Assembly (NCBI RefSeq): GCF_041740695.1
Contig: NZ_JBGSLK010000070.1
Location: 1 to 64,000, forward strand
DNA length: 64,000 nucleotides
Direction of reading: 5' to 3'
Source of the DNA: Haliscomenobacter sp041740695
Lineage (GTDB): Bacteria; Bacteroidota; Bacteroidia; Chitinophagales; Saprospiraceae
This document shows positions 24,833 through 33,864 of the stretch, in pieces. The stretch's first letter is position 1; every line of letters begins with the position of its first letter. The notes beneath the pieces are model-generated. The model did not search any database. It had not been told where the DNA came from and saw only the letters and a list, made by a program, of their open reading frames with translations. The position numbers were made by a program, and so were the translations under genes.

Positions 24833-25666
24833 TCAATTTATTATCCAAAACAGATAGGCTGCCGAAAAAGGCAACTGAAACATAAACCCGTCAAAACGAT
24901 CCAAAAAGCCCCCATGCCCCGGCAAAAGAGCACTGGTATCTTTGATGTTGATGCCTCTTTTGAAGCTGGATTCAACCAAGTCTCCAATTGAACCAAAAAC
25001 AATCACGATAATGCCCAAGACCAACCAATGCTGGAAACCGAGTTCTGGGAACAGCCGCCACAAACCCCAAGCCACAATCAAGGTGAAAAAAGCTGCACCG
25101 AGGGAGCCTTCCCAGGTTTTTTTTGGCGATATTTTGGGAAAGAGGAGCGTTTTACCCAATTTTGATCCAACCAGATAAGCACTGGTATCACTCGTCCAGG
25201 TCATCAGCATGAGACCAAGTGGAATATGGAAAGAAAAATTTGAACCGATGAACGCGATGGCATTCAAAAGGGCAAAAGGTACACCTATATATATAATGGT
25301 CAGAAAGATGAACCCAACCTGTTGAAAAGCCTGGGTATTGCCTTGAGACAATTCGAAAACAAAGGGTAAAAACAACAAAGGAAAAAAGGTTAGCATCATC
25401 GGTAGCCAGCAATCATCGGGAATAAAGCCCAGATTGATTGCACTGAGCCAGGCGTAGGGAAGCAATCCTAAAAACACGGCGATAGATCGACGGATCAAGT
25501 CCTGGCGATTGTCTTCCGAAAAAGTTAATCCTGTAAACTCCCACAAGCACATGCCCGTAATGACGCCAAAAAGTAGCAAAAAGGGAATCTTACCTCCAAA
25601 TACCCCTCCCAACATAATTAATACAAAAAATACGGCGGTGATTACCCTCAGTCGAAGACCTCCCAT
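24833..25666 (-). CDS. cdsA: Phosphatidate cytidylyltransferase
   Basis: The 277-residue product has about eight hydrophobic spans and the C-terminal CdsA signature (SSFKRGINIKDTSALLPGHG then GFLDRFDGFMF). It forms CDP-diacylglycerol from phosphatidic acid and CTP at the inner membrane, the precursor of phosphatidylserine and other phospholipids. It lies directly between the CPBP gene and psd on the minus strand, with short gaps (15 and 7 bases), consistent with a phospholipid operon. Confidence 0.95.
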   Translation of the reverse strand: MGGLRLRVITAVFFVLIMLGGVFGGKIPFLLLFGVITGMCLWEFTGLTFSEDNRQDLIRRSIAVFLGLLPYAWLSAINLGFIPDDCWLPMMLTFFPLLFLPFVFELSQGNTQAFQQVGFIFLTIIYIGVPFALLNAIAFIGSNFSFHIPLGLMLMTWTSDTSAYLVGSKLGKTLLFPKISPKKTWEGSLGAAFFTLIVAWGLWRLFPELGFQHWLVLGIIVIVFGSIGDLVESSFKRGINIKDTSALLPGHGGFLDRFDGFMFQLPFSAAYLFWIIN

Positions 25667-25681
25667 ATTGTTTTTTGGTTT

Positions 25682-26605
25682 TTAGCTATTTTGCTGTTTA
25701 TGTAAACGGCTCATATAATAGCCTACTACGATCAATATGACTAAGCCCAAGGTGCCCCCCAACCAATTGGGACTGTCGATGGCTTGATCGGGCGAAAATT
25801 GCTCCGCTTTTTCTCCCAAAAAATAATAAGCTACCACTTGTAAACTGTTGAACAAAAAATGAACCAGGATCGGCAACCACAAACTGCGCGACCAGTAAAA
25901 CAAGTACCCCAAACCAGCCCCTAAAATCATACGTGGCAAAAAACCTACGAACTGCATATGGATGGCACTAAAAATGATGGCGGTGATCCAAATGCTAAGA
26001 ATAGGGTTTTTAAAAACTTTGTTCATTTGTTGCTGCACAATCCCTCTGAAAACCAATTCTTCTCCCAGCGCTGCCACAACCCCCACGGTGAGCAAATTGA
26101 GCAATAACTCCGCAGGGCTATCCATGTGGAGCAATACTTTAACCAACTCGTTGGCGCTTTTTTCCATGTCTTTCATCCACATGGGCAGTGGCAATTGCTG
26201 ATTGAGCCAATAGCTGGTTTGGGCAACGGGGAAAATGGCTAGCACAAATAAAACCCCTGCAGCTATAAACATCCAGTTGGGCCAATGCCGCAATTGTAGT
26301 TTTTGTAACCAGGAACGCCTGAAAAAAATTAGTGCAACCGCCAGGGCCCCACCCGTAAAAGCAAACAAGTGCGGAAAAAGATTGGCCCAGCGCGCCAAAT
26401 TGCGTTGTTGCAAACTGGCGTCTTCCTTCATATTGCCTAAGAAGGATAATCCGTCCAATCCCTGGGCAAGCAGCAGGGCATTGATGAGCATCGATCCAAG
26501 GATCAAGCCAACGAGCATAAAAGCAACCAGGCAAAGTAGAACAATCCAGGGGGATGCCTCCTGGCTTTTGGCGGGCGATTCTGAATCCGGGAGTGGGTAA
26601 TCCAT
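25682..26605 (-). CDS. CPBP family intramembrane metalloprotease
   Basis: The 307-residue product, counted from the Met of MDYPLPDSESPAKSQ, has about eight membrane spans and the CPBP (Abi/CAAX protease-like) motifs: EE at 182-183 in LGEELVFRG, FSAIHMQF, and HFLFNSLQ. These residues form a metal-dependent membrane protease active site in the family. The longer frame up to 26887 includes 94 residues translated from the palindromic element upstream, so the start at 26605 is preferred. Substrate unknown; CPBP proteins process prenylated or peptide substrates or have immunity roles. It is first in the order CPBP-cdsA-psd. Confidence 0.9.
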   Translation of the reverse strand: MDYPLPDSESPAKSQEASPWIVLLCLVAFMLVGLILGSMLINALLLAQGLDGLSFLGNMKEDASLQQRNLARWANLFPHLFAFTGGALAVALIFFRRSWLQKLQLRHWPNWMFIAAGVLFVLAIFPVAQTSYWLNQQLPLPMWMKDMEKSANELVKVLLHMDSPAELLLNLLTVGVVAALGEELVFRGIVQQQMNKVFKNPILSIWITAIIFSAIHMQFVGFLPRMILGAGLGYLFYWSRSLWLPILVHFLFNSLQVVAYYFLGEKAEQFSPDQAIDSPNWLGGTLGLVILIVVGYYMSRLHKQQNS

Positions 26606-26729
26606 GTATTTTTTTGGTAAAATTACGTAAAGTCCTTGATCAATCGGGGAAAAAATATCGAGCTTTGCGGGAAACCAGTCGAGAACTACCGTTAAACGTC
26701 GTTTAGGAATAAACGCTACGAAATAATTG

Positions 26730-26898
26730 GATTCAGCTTCGCCGAATCTTTTAAACACGACGACACAACGGTACGACGACACGACGTCCTCAGCGCTGCG
26801 CGCTGAGTGTCCCAACGCTTGGCGTTGGGTTGGAGCGGTAGCTATCGTCGTGTCGTTGTTTCGTTGTGTCGTCGTGTTTAAAACCATGCAGCGAAGCT
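26730..26898. repeat. Composite palindromic element with at least five hairpins
   Basis: A 35-base imperfect inverted repeat (arms 26752-26786 and 26846-26880, three mismatches; outer word TAAACACGACGACACAACG) encloses two internal hairpins: CAGCGC-TGC-GCGCTG at about 26791-26805 and CCCAACGC-TTG-GCGTTGGG at 26811-26829. Flanking hairpins lie outside: GATTC-AGCTTCGCC-GAATC at about 26730-26748 and GCAGC-GAA-GCTGC at about 26886-26898. It sits in the 359-base gap between the divergent CPBP and pdxJ genes; no gene is visible there. Confidence 0.9.
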
Positions 26899-26964
26899 GC
26901 GTAAAATAAAATTCATGCTTTGTCGATGCTTAAAGGTACTTCTCAACTCCTCAAAACTACAGCA

Positions 26965-27684
26965 ATGGCAACCGTACGTCTAAGTGTCAACATCAATAAA
27001 ATTGCGCTCATCCGCAACTCCAGAGGCTCCAATCAACCCGATCTCACCCAGATTGCCAGAGATTGTGAGGCGTTTGGTGCCCAGGGGATCACGGTACACC
27101 CCCGCCCTGATGAACGACACGTGCGTTTTGACGACTTACCTCTACTTAAGGACGTCGTGACTACCGAATTTAACATCGAAGGGAACCCTGATGCGCGGTT
27201 TATGCGGGAAGTCATCCAGGTTCAACCCCATCAAGCCACGCTGGTGCCCGATGGCCCGCAAGCGCTTACCTCCGATCAGGGCTGGGATACCACGAAATAC
27301 CACGATTTTTTGCAGGATGTAGTCGCTCAATTGCAAGCAGCAGGTATCCGGGTATCTATTTTTGTGGACGCAGATGAGCGATTGGTAGAAGGTGCCAAAG
27401 CCGTAGGTGCCGATCGCATCGAATTTTATACCGGACATTACGCCAAAGATTTTTCGAAAAACCCCGCCGAAGCCGTTAAAAAACATGTACAATGTGCCCA
27501 ACTGGCCGTAAACCTGGGTTTGGGCGTCAATGCTGGACATGATTTGAACCTCCAAAACCTTAATTATTACAAGAACGAAGTGCACGGTTTACAAGAGGTA
27601 TCGATTGGTCATGCCCTGGTTTGTGATGCGATGTACTTCGGACTCCAAAATACCATCCAGATGTATGTGCGGCAATTGATTTAA
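26965..27684 (+). CDS. pdxJ: Pyridoxine 5'-phosphate synthase
   Basis: The 239-residue product, counted from MATVRLSVNINKIALIRNSR, matches PdxJ in length and motifs: NINKIALIRNSRG, ITVHPRPDERHVRFDD, and VNAGHDLNLQNL. It closes the pyridine ring of vitamin B6 from 1-deoxyxylulose 5-phosphate and 3-amino-2-oxopropyl phosphate, giving pyridoxine 5'-phosphate, in the cytoplasm. The 15 codons before this Met in the longer frame have no family match. It is a single gene, 223 bases upstream of the first susC. Confidence 0.95.
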   Translation: MATVRLSVNINKIALIRNSRGSNQPDLTQIARDCEAFGAQGITVHPRPDERHVRFDDLPLLKDVVTTEFNIEGNPDARFMREVIQVQPHQATLVPDGPQALTSDQGWDTTKYHDFLQDVVAQLQAAGIRVSIFVDADERLVEGAKAVGADRIEFYTGHYAKDFSKNPAEAVKKHVQCAQLAVNLGLGVNAGHDLNLQNLNYYKNEVHGLQEVSIGHALVCDAMYFGLQNTIQMYVRQLI

Positions 27685-27907
27685 TTATCTTATATGAAAA
27701 AAAATATCCTTTTACGAAAGTGTTTTTCTACGGAAAAAATGGTAGGCTTGCAAAAAAAATGGCCAAACTTGGCTAATAATTGACAATTTTTGAATTATTT
27801 GACCTTAAATTATCAAAAATCGGGTAGCAAGCTGTATTATTCAGCATCTTTTTGTCGCCGACTGGTGAAAAGATATTTCATTTTTTTTAATGTAAAACAG
27901 CGATAGT

Positions 27908-30900
27908 ATGAAAAAACACTTACTAGCACTTGTGCTGGTTCTGTTCGCATGTGTAGCTACATGGGCACAACGAACTGTTACTGGTAAAGTGATCGACAAG
28001 CAAGGAGAAGCCCTCATTGGCGCCAGCATCCTTGCAAAAGGTACTACTAGCGGTACCGTTACCGACATCGATGGAACATACAGCCTTTCCGTTCCCGCCA
28101 ACGCTTCCATTCTTGTTGTTAGTTACACCGGGTACAATACTCAAGAAGTCACACTCGGCAGTTCTAATGCGGTAGATGTAACCCTCGAAGCAGGGATTAC
28201 CCTCGAAGAAACGGTGATTACCGGTTTGGGGATCAAACGTTCAGAAAAATCAGTGCCTTATGCCGTACAAACGGTAAAAGCAGAAGACCTGAACGTGATC
28301 CGTCAGACCAACCTCAACAACGCCCTGGCCGGGAAAGTAGCTGGTGTGCAGTTGCGGGGACAATCTACCGTAGCACTAGACCGTAACTCCACCATTCGCA
28401 TTCGTGGGGCGGGTTCCTTGAATGACAAGGCACCACTTTACGTCATCGATGGAACACCTTCGAACTCGATCGACTTCAACATGGACGATATTGAGACTTT
28501 GACCGTGTTGAAAGGACCAAACGCTACGGCCATCTACGGTCAGCGGGGTGATGCCGGGGTAATCGTGGTAACGACCAAAAAAGCTACCAAACGCCCAGGT
28601 ATTGGCATCCAATTCAACCAAAGTACTTTCCTGGACAAGGTGTACATCCTACCCAAATACCAGAACTCGTATGCTGGTGGTGGTTCCGCCGATCTGATCA
28701 AGTTCTCCTGGGAAGAGGGGATGCCTGAAGAATGGAAAACTTTCGAAGGCAAGTACCATCACGACTATTCTGACGACGCCAGCTGGGGTCCACGGATGGC
28801 TGGTCAGGAGTACATTCCCTGGTATTCCTGGTACGTAGGCACACCTGTTTTTGGCGAAACGGCTAAATTGACGCCTCAGCCCAACAACATCCGCGACTAT
28901 TACAACACCGGAGTAAGTACCAACACGAACCTGAACTTCACCAAAGCTGGTGATGGGTATTCTACCCGGTTATCCTTGACCAAACAAAATACCAAAGGTT
29001 TGTTGCCCAACTCTGGTTTGGACAAATACACTTTGTCTACTCAGAATACCCTCAACCTGAGCAAACACTTTGAAGTAGGTGCCAACATCAACTTTACCAC
29101 GACTCAGGTAAAAGGTGAATTTTCAGATGGGTATTCCAACAACAGTACGGGTTCCTTCAACTCCTGGTTTCACCGCCACCTGGATATGGGTAAAATCAAG
29201 GAATACAGCAACTTGCGTTCACCTCAAGGCATCTTGGCTTCCTGGAACCACAACAACCCAGGTTCTTACCTGAGTTCTCCGCTGAATTTTTATGGCGCCA
29301 ACTACTGGTACAACTTTTACAGCTACTTTGAGCAACTGGATCGGCAAAACAACCGCGAGCGTTTGTTTGGCGACGTCAACCTGACCTACAAGCTGAACGA
29401 CAAGTTCCGGGTTTCTGGTTTTGTACGCCGCAACCAGGTGAATTCATTCTATGAAAACAAAGGCCCGGCTATCCTGCAAAACAGTGCCACGCAGACGGGA
29501 TTCAGAGCCTTCTACGAGACGGGTCAGACTTTCTTCCGCGAAGACAACTACGAATTGCTGGCCGTTTATGCTGACCGGATTGGCGACTTACTCTCGGTTG
29601 AAATCAACGCAGGGGGCAACATCCGCAAAGAAACGGCTAAAAACTTTACGGGTGCTACTCAGGACGGCTTGAGTGTACCAGACCTCTTTACGTTGGGTAA
29701 CTCCATCAAGCAGCCTTTCAATTTTGGTAACTTCCGTTCCAACAAAGAAGTACGCAGCTTGTACGCGCGTGGATCCTTTGGGTTGAAAGACATGTTCTTC
29801 GTCGACTGGTCGGTACGCAACGATTGGAGTTCTGCACTACCTGTTGAAAACAACTCTTACCTCTATCCATCGATCGGTGGTAGCTTTGTATTCAGCGAAT
29901 TGACCAAAAATTCACTGCCTTTCCTGAGCTTCGGTAAAATCCGTGGTAGCTGGGCCCAGGTAGGTTCTGATTTGGATGCCTACCAGTTGGCCCTGACTTA
30001 TGGCCTGGGTGCAGACCAATACAATGGCAACATCCTGATGGGTACACCCAACGAATTGGTAGACCCCAACATCCAACCTTCACTGTCTTCGGCCATTGAA
30101 TTTGGGGTTGACCTGCGTTTTGCCAAAAACCGCCTGGGTTTGAGTGTAACCTACTACGATGAATCCAAAACCAATGAAATCCTATCCGTTTCAGTAGCCG
30201 GTGCGAGTGGCTTTACTACCAAAAAAATCAACGCTGGTCAGATTGACCGCAGCGGGGTAGAAATTCAATTGGAAGCAAAACCGATTGCAACCAAGGATTT
30301 CAGCTGGGACATGAACCTGAACTTTGCTAGGAACACGACCCAAATTGTTGAATTGGTGGAGGGCGTCGATGCATTCATTGCTGCTACCGGTACTTTTGGT
30401 ACTTCTTCTGGTGCACGTTTGGTACACGTAGTGGGTGAACAATGGGGGCAAATTCGCGGTGGCGGCATCAAAAAAATTGATGGCAAAAATGTCGTAGACG
30501 CGAGTGGGCAGTTCGTCGCTGAACCGAATTCTTATTTTGGTACGGTTTTGCCTGATTTCACTGGTGGTTTTTTGAATACCATTGCGTACAAAAATTTCCA
30601 GTTGAACTTCAACATCGACTTCTCTAAAGGGGGCAAGTACTTCTCTTTGTCTGACCATTGGGGCACATTCTCTGGTTTGCTTGAACGCACTGCTGAACTG
30701 AACGACAAAGGAAATCCTTCTCGCGATCCAGTTGCTGATGGTGGTGGTGTACACGTACAAGCCGTAAATGCCGACGGTACGCCATTTGATGCCTACATCG
30801 ATGCCCAGACTTACTGGCACCAGTTCCGTAGCCGCAACATCGCCGAAACCAATGTGTACGACCTGACCTTCATTAAACTGCGCGAAGTGAGCTTGGGCTA

Positions 30901-31096
30901 CAGTTTGCCCGTGAAAAAGATGGGTTTGAGCAAATATGTTCAGAATGCTACCGTTTCATTGGTAGCACGTAACCCATGGTTGATCTACGCCAAGAACCGC
31001 GACTTTGATCCATCCGAGATTTCTGACTCTTATGGCGAAAACGGTCAGTTCCCAGGCACACGTTCCTTTGGGTTCAACATTTCTTTAGGCTTCTAA
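27908..31096 (+). CDS. SusC/RagA family TonB-dependent transporter, first pair
   Basis: The 1062-residue product has a signal peptide (MKKHLLALVLVLFACVATWAQ), a carboxypeptidase-D regulatory-like domain (residues about 22-95, VTGKVIDKQGEALIGASILA), a TonB-dependent plug (about 105-220, with AEDLNVIRQTNLNNALAGK and RIRGAGSLNDKAPLYVIDG) and a C-terminal beta barrel of about 840 residues ending in SFGFNISLGF. SusC proteins import glycans or peptides through the outer membrane with TonB energy, paired with SusD. There is no N-terminal STN (FecA-type) signalling domain. susD follows 11 bases downstream and a lipoprotein gene completes the operon. The start is confirmed by its near-identity to the other susC starts. 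Confidence 0.96.
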   Translation: MKKHLLALVLVLFACVATWAQRTVTGKVIDKQGEALIGASILAKGTTSGTVTDIDGTYSLSVPANASILVVSYTGYNTQEVTLGSSNAVDVTLEAGITLEETVITGLGIKRSEKSVPYAVQTVKAEDLNVIRQTNLNNALAGKVAGVQLRGQSTVALDRNSTIRIRGAGSLNDKAPLYVIDGTPSNSIDFNMDDIETLTVLKGPNATAIYGQRGDAGVIVVTTKKATKRPGIGIQFNQSTFLDKVYILPKYQNSYAGGGSADLIKFSWEEGMPEEWKTFEGKYHHDYSDDASWGPRMAGQEYIPWYSWYVGTPVFGETAKLTPQPNNIRDYYNTGVSTNTNLNFTKAGDGYSTRLSLTKQNTKGLLPNSGLDKYTLSTQNTLNLSKHFEVGANINFTTTQVKGEFSDGYSNNSTGSFNSWFHRHLDMGKIKEYSNLRSPQGILASWNHNNPGSYLSSPLNFYGANYWYNFYSYFEQLDRQNNRERLFGDVNLTYKLNDKFRVSGFVRRNQVNSFYENKGPAILQNSATQTGFRAFYETGQTFFREDNYELLAVYADRIGDLLSVEINAGGNIRKETAKNFTGATQDGLSVPDLFTLGNSIKQPFNFGNFRSNKEVRSLYARGSFGLKDMFFVDWSVRNDWSSALPVENNSYLYPSIGGSFVFSELTKNSLPFLSFGKIRGSWAQVGSDLDAYQLALTYGLGADQYNGNILMGTPNELVDPNIQPSLSSAIEFGVDLRFAKNRLGLSVTYYDESKTNEILSVSVAGASGFTTKKINAGQIDRSGVEIQLEAKPIATKDFSWDMNLNFARNTTQIVELVEGVDAFIAATGTFGTSSGARLVHVVGEQWGQIRGGGIKKIDGKNVVDASGQFVAEPNSYFGTVLPDFTGGFLNTIAYKNFQLNFNIDFSKGGKYFSLSDHWGTFSGLLERTAELNDKGNPSRDPVADGGGVHVQAVNADGTPFDAYIDAQTYWHQFRSRNIAETNVYDLTFIKLREVSLGYSLPVKKMGLSKYVQNATVSLVARNPWLIYAKNRDFDPSEISDSYGENGQFPGTRSFGFNISLGF
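27925..27936 (+). promoter_or_regulatory. Conserved hairpin in the signal-peptide codons of the first susC
   Basis: AGCAC-TT-GTGCT is a perfect 5-bp stem with a 2-base loop, 18-29 bases into the gene. It is identical in the second susC and has a covarying pair in the third (AGCGC-TT-GCGCT). Confidence 0.4.
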
Positions 31097-31107
31097 AACA
31101 AATAACA

Positions 31108-32556
31108 ATGAAGAGATTCATGTTCAATAAATCCGCTTTGGTATTGCTCACTGCTTTGTTTGTAGCAAGCAGTTGTGACATTACCGACTTCGGAGATACC
31201 AACGTCAGCCCCAACGCCACGACGATTCCAATCACCTCGGCGTTGTTGACCAATGCCATGATTGGTACCTTTAATGGTGGTACCCTCAGCGATCTTACCG
31301 CTGGTGCTTATGCCCAGTACGCAGCCTCCACCCAGTATACTGAAGCTACCTTATATACTTTCGCTAACCCTGCTTGGGATGGGGTGTATGCCGGTGCTTT
31401 GTACGATTTGCAAAACCTGATCAACAACAACACCGATCCAGCTACTGCACCGGTAGTTGCTGTTAACGGTTCGAACGCCAACCAATTGGCGGTTGCACGC
31501 ATTGTGAAGGCTTATCGTTTCTGGTGTTTGACCGACAATTATGGCGATATTCCTTACTCTGGTGCGTTGAAAGGTGACGGTCAGGTTGCATACGACAGCC
31601 AGGCCGACATCTACAAAGACTTGTTCAAGGAATTGAAAGAGGCGGTTGCTCAATTTGATGGCGGTTTGGCTGCCAAAGGTGACATCCTGTACAATGGCAA
31701 CATTGCGAAGTGGAAAAAATTCGCCAACTCGATTCGCCTGATCATGGCCCTGCGCATCTCCAAGGCTGACGCCACTTTGGGCAAAGCGGAGGCAGCGAGC
31801 GCTATTGCAGCAGGGGTAATTGAATCCAATGACGACAATGCGGTGATGACCTGGCCAGGAGGTGCATTCAAAAACACTTGGTTCAACGTTTACGATGGCC
31901 GCAAAGACTGGGCGATCAGCGATATCCTAGTCAATGCAATGTCTCCATTGGATGATCCGCGCCTGATGAAGTTCGGTACACCCAACAACAAAGGTGAAAT
32001 TGTGCCGATGACTTACGGATTGACGCGTGATTTGGCGATTGCTTATACCAACAAGAACCCTGATTTTTCCTTTATTTTGGATGCTCCAATGCGCAATCAA
32101 AACTCCCCACAGGTGATCCTTTCAGCTGGCCAGGTTTATTTGGCTCGTGCGGAAGCGGCCCAACTGGGTTGGACTTCTGAAAGTGCTTCTGCTATGTATG
32201 CAGCGGGCATCAAAGCGAGCTGGCAGGAGTGGGGTGTATTCAATCAAGCTGAATTTGACGCGTACATGCAATCTGGGGGGGTTACCCTTGCCTCAGGTAA
32301 TGTTGCCGCCAAAATTGGTCTGCAGCGTTGGTTGTCGTTTTATCCCAACGGATCTCAAGGTTGGTCCGAGTGGCGCAGAACGGGTTATCCTGCGCTGGTA
32401 CCTACCATCTATGCGACCAATTCCAGCAAACAGATTCCAGTGCGTTATGCCTATCCATCTACCGAGCCAAACTTCAACGGTGCTGCCTATACTGCTGCTG
32501 TTGGTCGTTTGACCGGAGGGGATACCCAGGACGCCAAAGTTTGGTGGGATAAGTAG
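31108..32556 (+). CDS. SusD/RagB family lipoprotein, first pair
   Basis: The 482-residue product has a lipoprotein signal with lipobox VASSC and the SusD-like_2 pattern: TPR-like helical scaffold (ARIVKAYRFWCLTDNYGDIP, NIAKWKKFANSIRLIMALRI) and C-terminal SusD motifs (SQGWSEWRRTGYPAL, RYAYPSTEPNFN, AKVWWDK). SusD is the surface lipoprotein that binds the nutrient and closes over the SusC barrel like a lid. The gene lies 11 bases after susC. The ligand cannot be read from the sequence. Confidence 0.95.
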   Translation: MKRFMFNKSALVLLTALFVASSCDITDFGDTNVSPNATTIPITSALLTNAMIGTFNGGTLSDLTAGAYAQYAASTQYTEATLYTFANPAWDGVYAGALYDLQNLINNNTDPATAPVVAVNGSNANQLAVARIVKAYRFWCLTDNYGDIPYSGALKGDGQVAYDSQADIYKDLFKELKEAVAQFDGGLAAKGDILYNGNIAKWKKFANSIRLIMALRISKADATLGKAEAASAIAAGVIESNDDNAVMTWPGGAFKNTWFNVYDGRKDWAISDILVNAMSPLDDPRLMKFGTPNNKGEIVPMTYGLTRDLAIAYTNKNPDFSFILDAPMRNQNSPQVILSAGQVYLARAEAAQLGWTSESASAMYAAGIKASWQEWGVFNQAEFDAYMQSGGVTLASGNVAAKIGLQRWLSFYPNGSQGWSEWRRTGYPALVPTIYATNSSKQIPVRYAYPSTEPNFNGAAYTAAVGRLTGGDTQDAKVWWDK

Positions 32557-32557
32557 T

Positions 32558-32603
32558 GGCAACCCTGTGTGGTTGCCTGTTGGGGCACCCCTCGCGGGTG
32601 CCC
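32558..32603. repeat. Two short palindromes between susD and the DUF1735 gene
   Basis: GGCAACC-CTGTGT-GGTTGCC at 32558-32577 and GGGCACCC-CTCGC-GGGTGCCC at 32583-32603. The first family recurs at 54335-54356 and 57867-57888, the second (CACCC-CTCGC-GGGTG) at 56592-56608. They lie inside an operon and may tune expression of the distal gene. Confidence 0.75.
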
Positions 32604-32649
32604 TCGATAAATTTAAAAGTGTTTTCCAAACGCTTAAAAAGGATCAAGT

Positions 32650-33606
32650 ATGAAAATTTTTAAATATATCCCTCTAATGCTTCTCGGCGGCGCACTGAGC
32701 TTCCTGGGCTGTGAGGATGAGGTTGTGAACCCCATTGAAGGCAAGGGGGACAACTTTGTACGCATTCCAGAAGGGGTCAATGACCTTAATTTGGTCGCTT
32801 TGGATGTAGTTCCAGGTGTAAAAACGCTCCGTTTGTTGGATTTGCTGCGCGATGCCAATTCTGAAAGCTCCTTAGGAAGTAGCTTAGGCATCAAAATGAA
32901 AATCGACAAAGCGGCTTTGGATGCATTCAACGCTGCGCACCCGGCTGAGGCCATGGAGGAACTACCCGCCAGCTTGTACACCACCGATGCACTGGAATTT
33001 ACCCTGGGTGCTGGTGAGTTTGCCAAATCCATCAACATCAAATTGGATCCAACCAAATTGGACCTGACCAAACGTTACGGTATTGCCGTAAGTGTGGTGG
33101 ATGCCAGCGGGCACAAAGTGCGCAATGGCCAGGGCTCTGCGGTGTTCAACATCGTAGCCAAAAACCAATATGATGGAATATATGAGGTTACGGGCACAAT
33201 GGTTGACAATGCCAGTGCAGCGCTTACCGGTCTGTTTCCAGTGAAGTATGCCTTAATTACTTTAGGCCCAGGTACAGTAGAAGGAAATGACGTTGAACTA
33301 GGCTTACCTGCTGGCAGGGGGATTGGCATCCTAAGCTCAGGTTCAACCTCCTATTATGGTTCCTTTAGCCCAATATTTGAACTTGACCCAGCCACCAACA
33401 AAGTGATCAAGGTGACAAACTTTTTTGGACAACCTGCTGGTAATACTCGATCTGCCGAACTGGATCCAAGTGGAGTGAATCAATATGATCCAGCTACAAA
33501 AAGTTTGGAAGTGAAATTTTTTATGATCCAACCGTCATCTATTCCTGCACCTCCCCACGTACGGGTTGTATTTGATTGGAAAATGAAGTATGTTGGTTCT
33601 AGATAA
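32650..33606 (+). CDS. DUF1735-like surface lipoprotein, first operon
   Basis: The 318-residue product has a lipoprotein signal with lipobox LSFLGC and an N-terminal beta-sandwich resembling DUF1735 (IKMKIDKAALDAFNAAHPAE, LPASLYTTDALEFTLGAGEF, KRYGIAVSVVDASGHKV), followed by a second beta domain. In Bacteroidota such SusE/SusF-position lipoproteins sit on the cell surface and bind glycan or peptide ligands beside SusCD. It is third gene of the operon, 93 bases after susD with two palindromes between. Confidence 0.8.
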   Translation: MKIFKYIPLMLLGGALSFLGCEDEVVNPIEGKGDNFVRIPEGVNDLNLVALDVVPGVKTLRLLDLLRDANSESSLGSSLGIKMKIDKAALDAFNAAHPAEAMEELPASLYTTDALEFTLGAGEFAKSINIKLDPTKLDLTKRYGIAVSVVDASGHKVRNGQGSAVFNIVAKNQYDGIYEVTGTMVDNASAALTGLFPVKYALITLGPGTVEGNDVELGLPAGRGIGILSSGSTSYYGSFSPIFELDPATNKVIKVTNFFGQPAGNTRSAELDPSGVNQYDPATKSLEVKFFMIQPSSIPAPPHVRVVFDWKMKYVGSR

Positions 33607-33677
33607 TATTGCATCGTGACAGAGCAAATCAAGCTGAAGTAATTCTTCTGATTGCGTTATTTTATTCAGCATACTCG

Positions 33678-33715
33678 AAGGCTGATCCAATTATATTGGG
33701 TCAGCCTTTGTTATT
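33678..33715 (+). terminator. Intrinsic terminator of the first susCD operon
   Basis: Arms AAGGCTGATCCAA (33678-33690) and TTGGGTCAGCCTT (33696-33708) form a 13-bp stem with one wobble pair, followed by TGTTATTTT. It lies 72 bases after the DUF1735 stop. Confidence 0.8.
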
Positions 33716-33790
33716 TTAGGTGTTTTTTGTCATTTGAATTGCGATTTTTTTCCCCATTCCTGCGAACAATTTTTAAAAACTTGACAAAAT

Positions 33791-33823
33791 GTTAGTGCAA
33801 TCGTAAACAATAGCCTAATTTTG
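33791..33823 (+). promoter_or_regulatory. Promoter of the second susC operon
   Basis: The -7 box TAATTTTG (33816-33823) fits TAnnTTTG, with a degenerate -33 word GTTAGTGC about 20 bases upstream. The block from 33791 to the start is aligned without gaps around the -7 box with the region before the third susC (41982-42014), including TAATTTTGGCTAAGGATT. Confidence 0.65.
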
Positions 33824-33864
33824 GCTAAGGATTGGTTTAACAAAACAAGTAAAATCGAATTTGT

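Noticed and set aside
25682..26887. 401-residue version of the CPBP protease
   Set aside because: The extra 94 residues come from the palindromic element upstream and have no match to the family.
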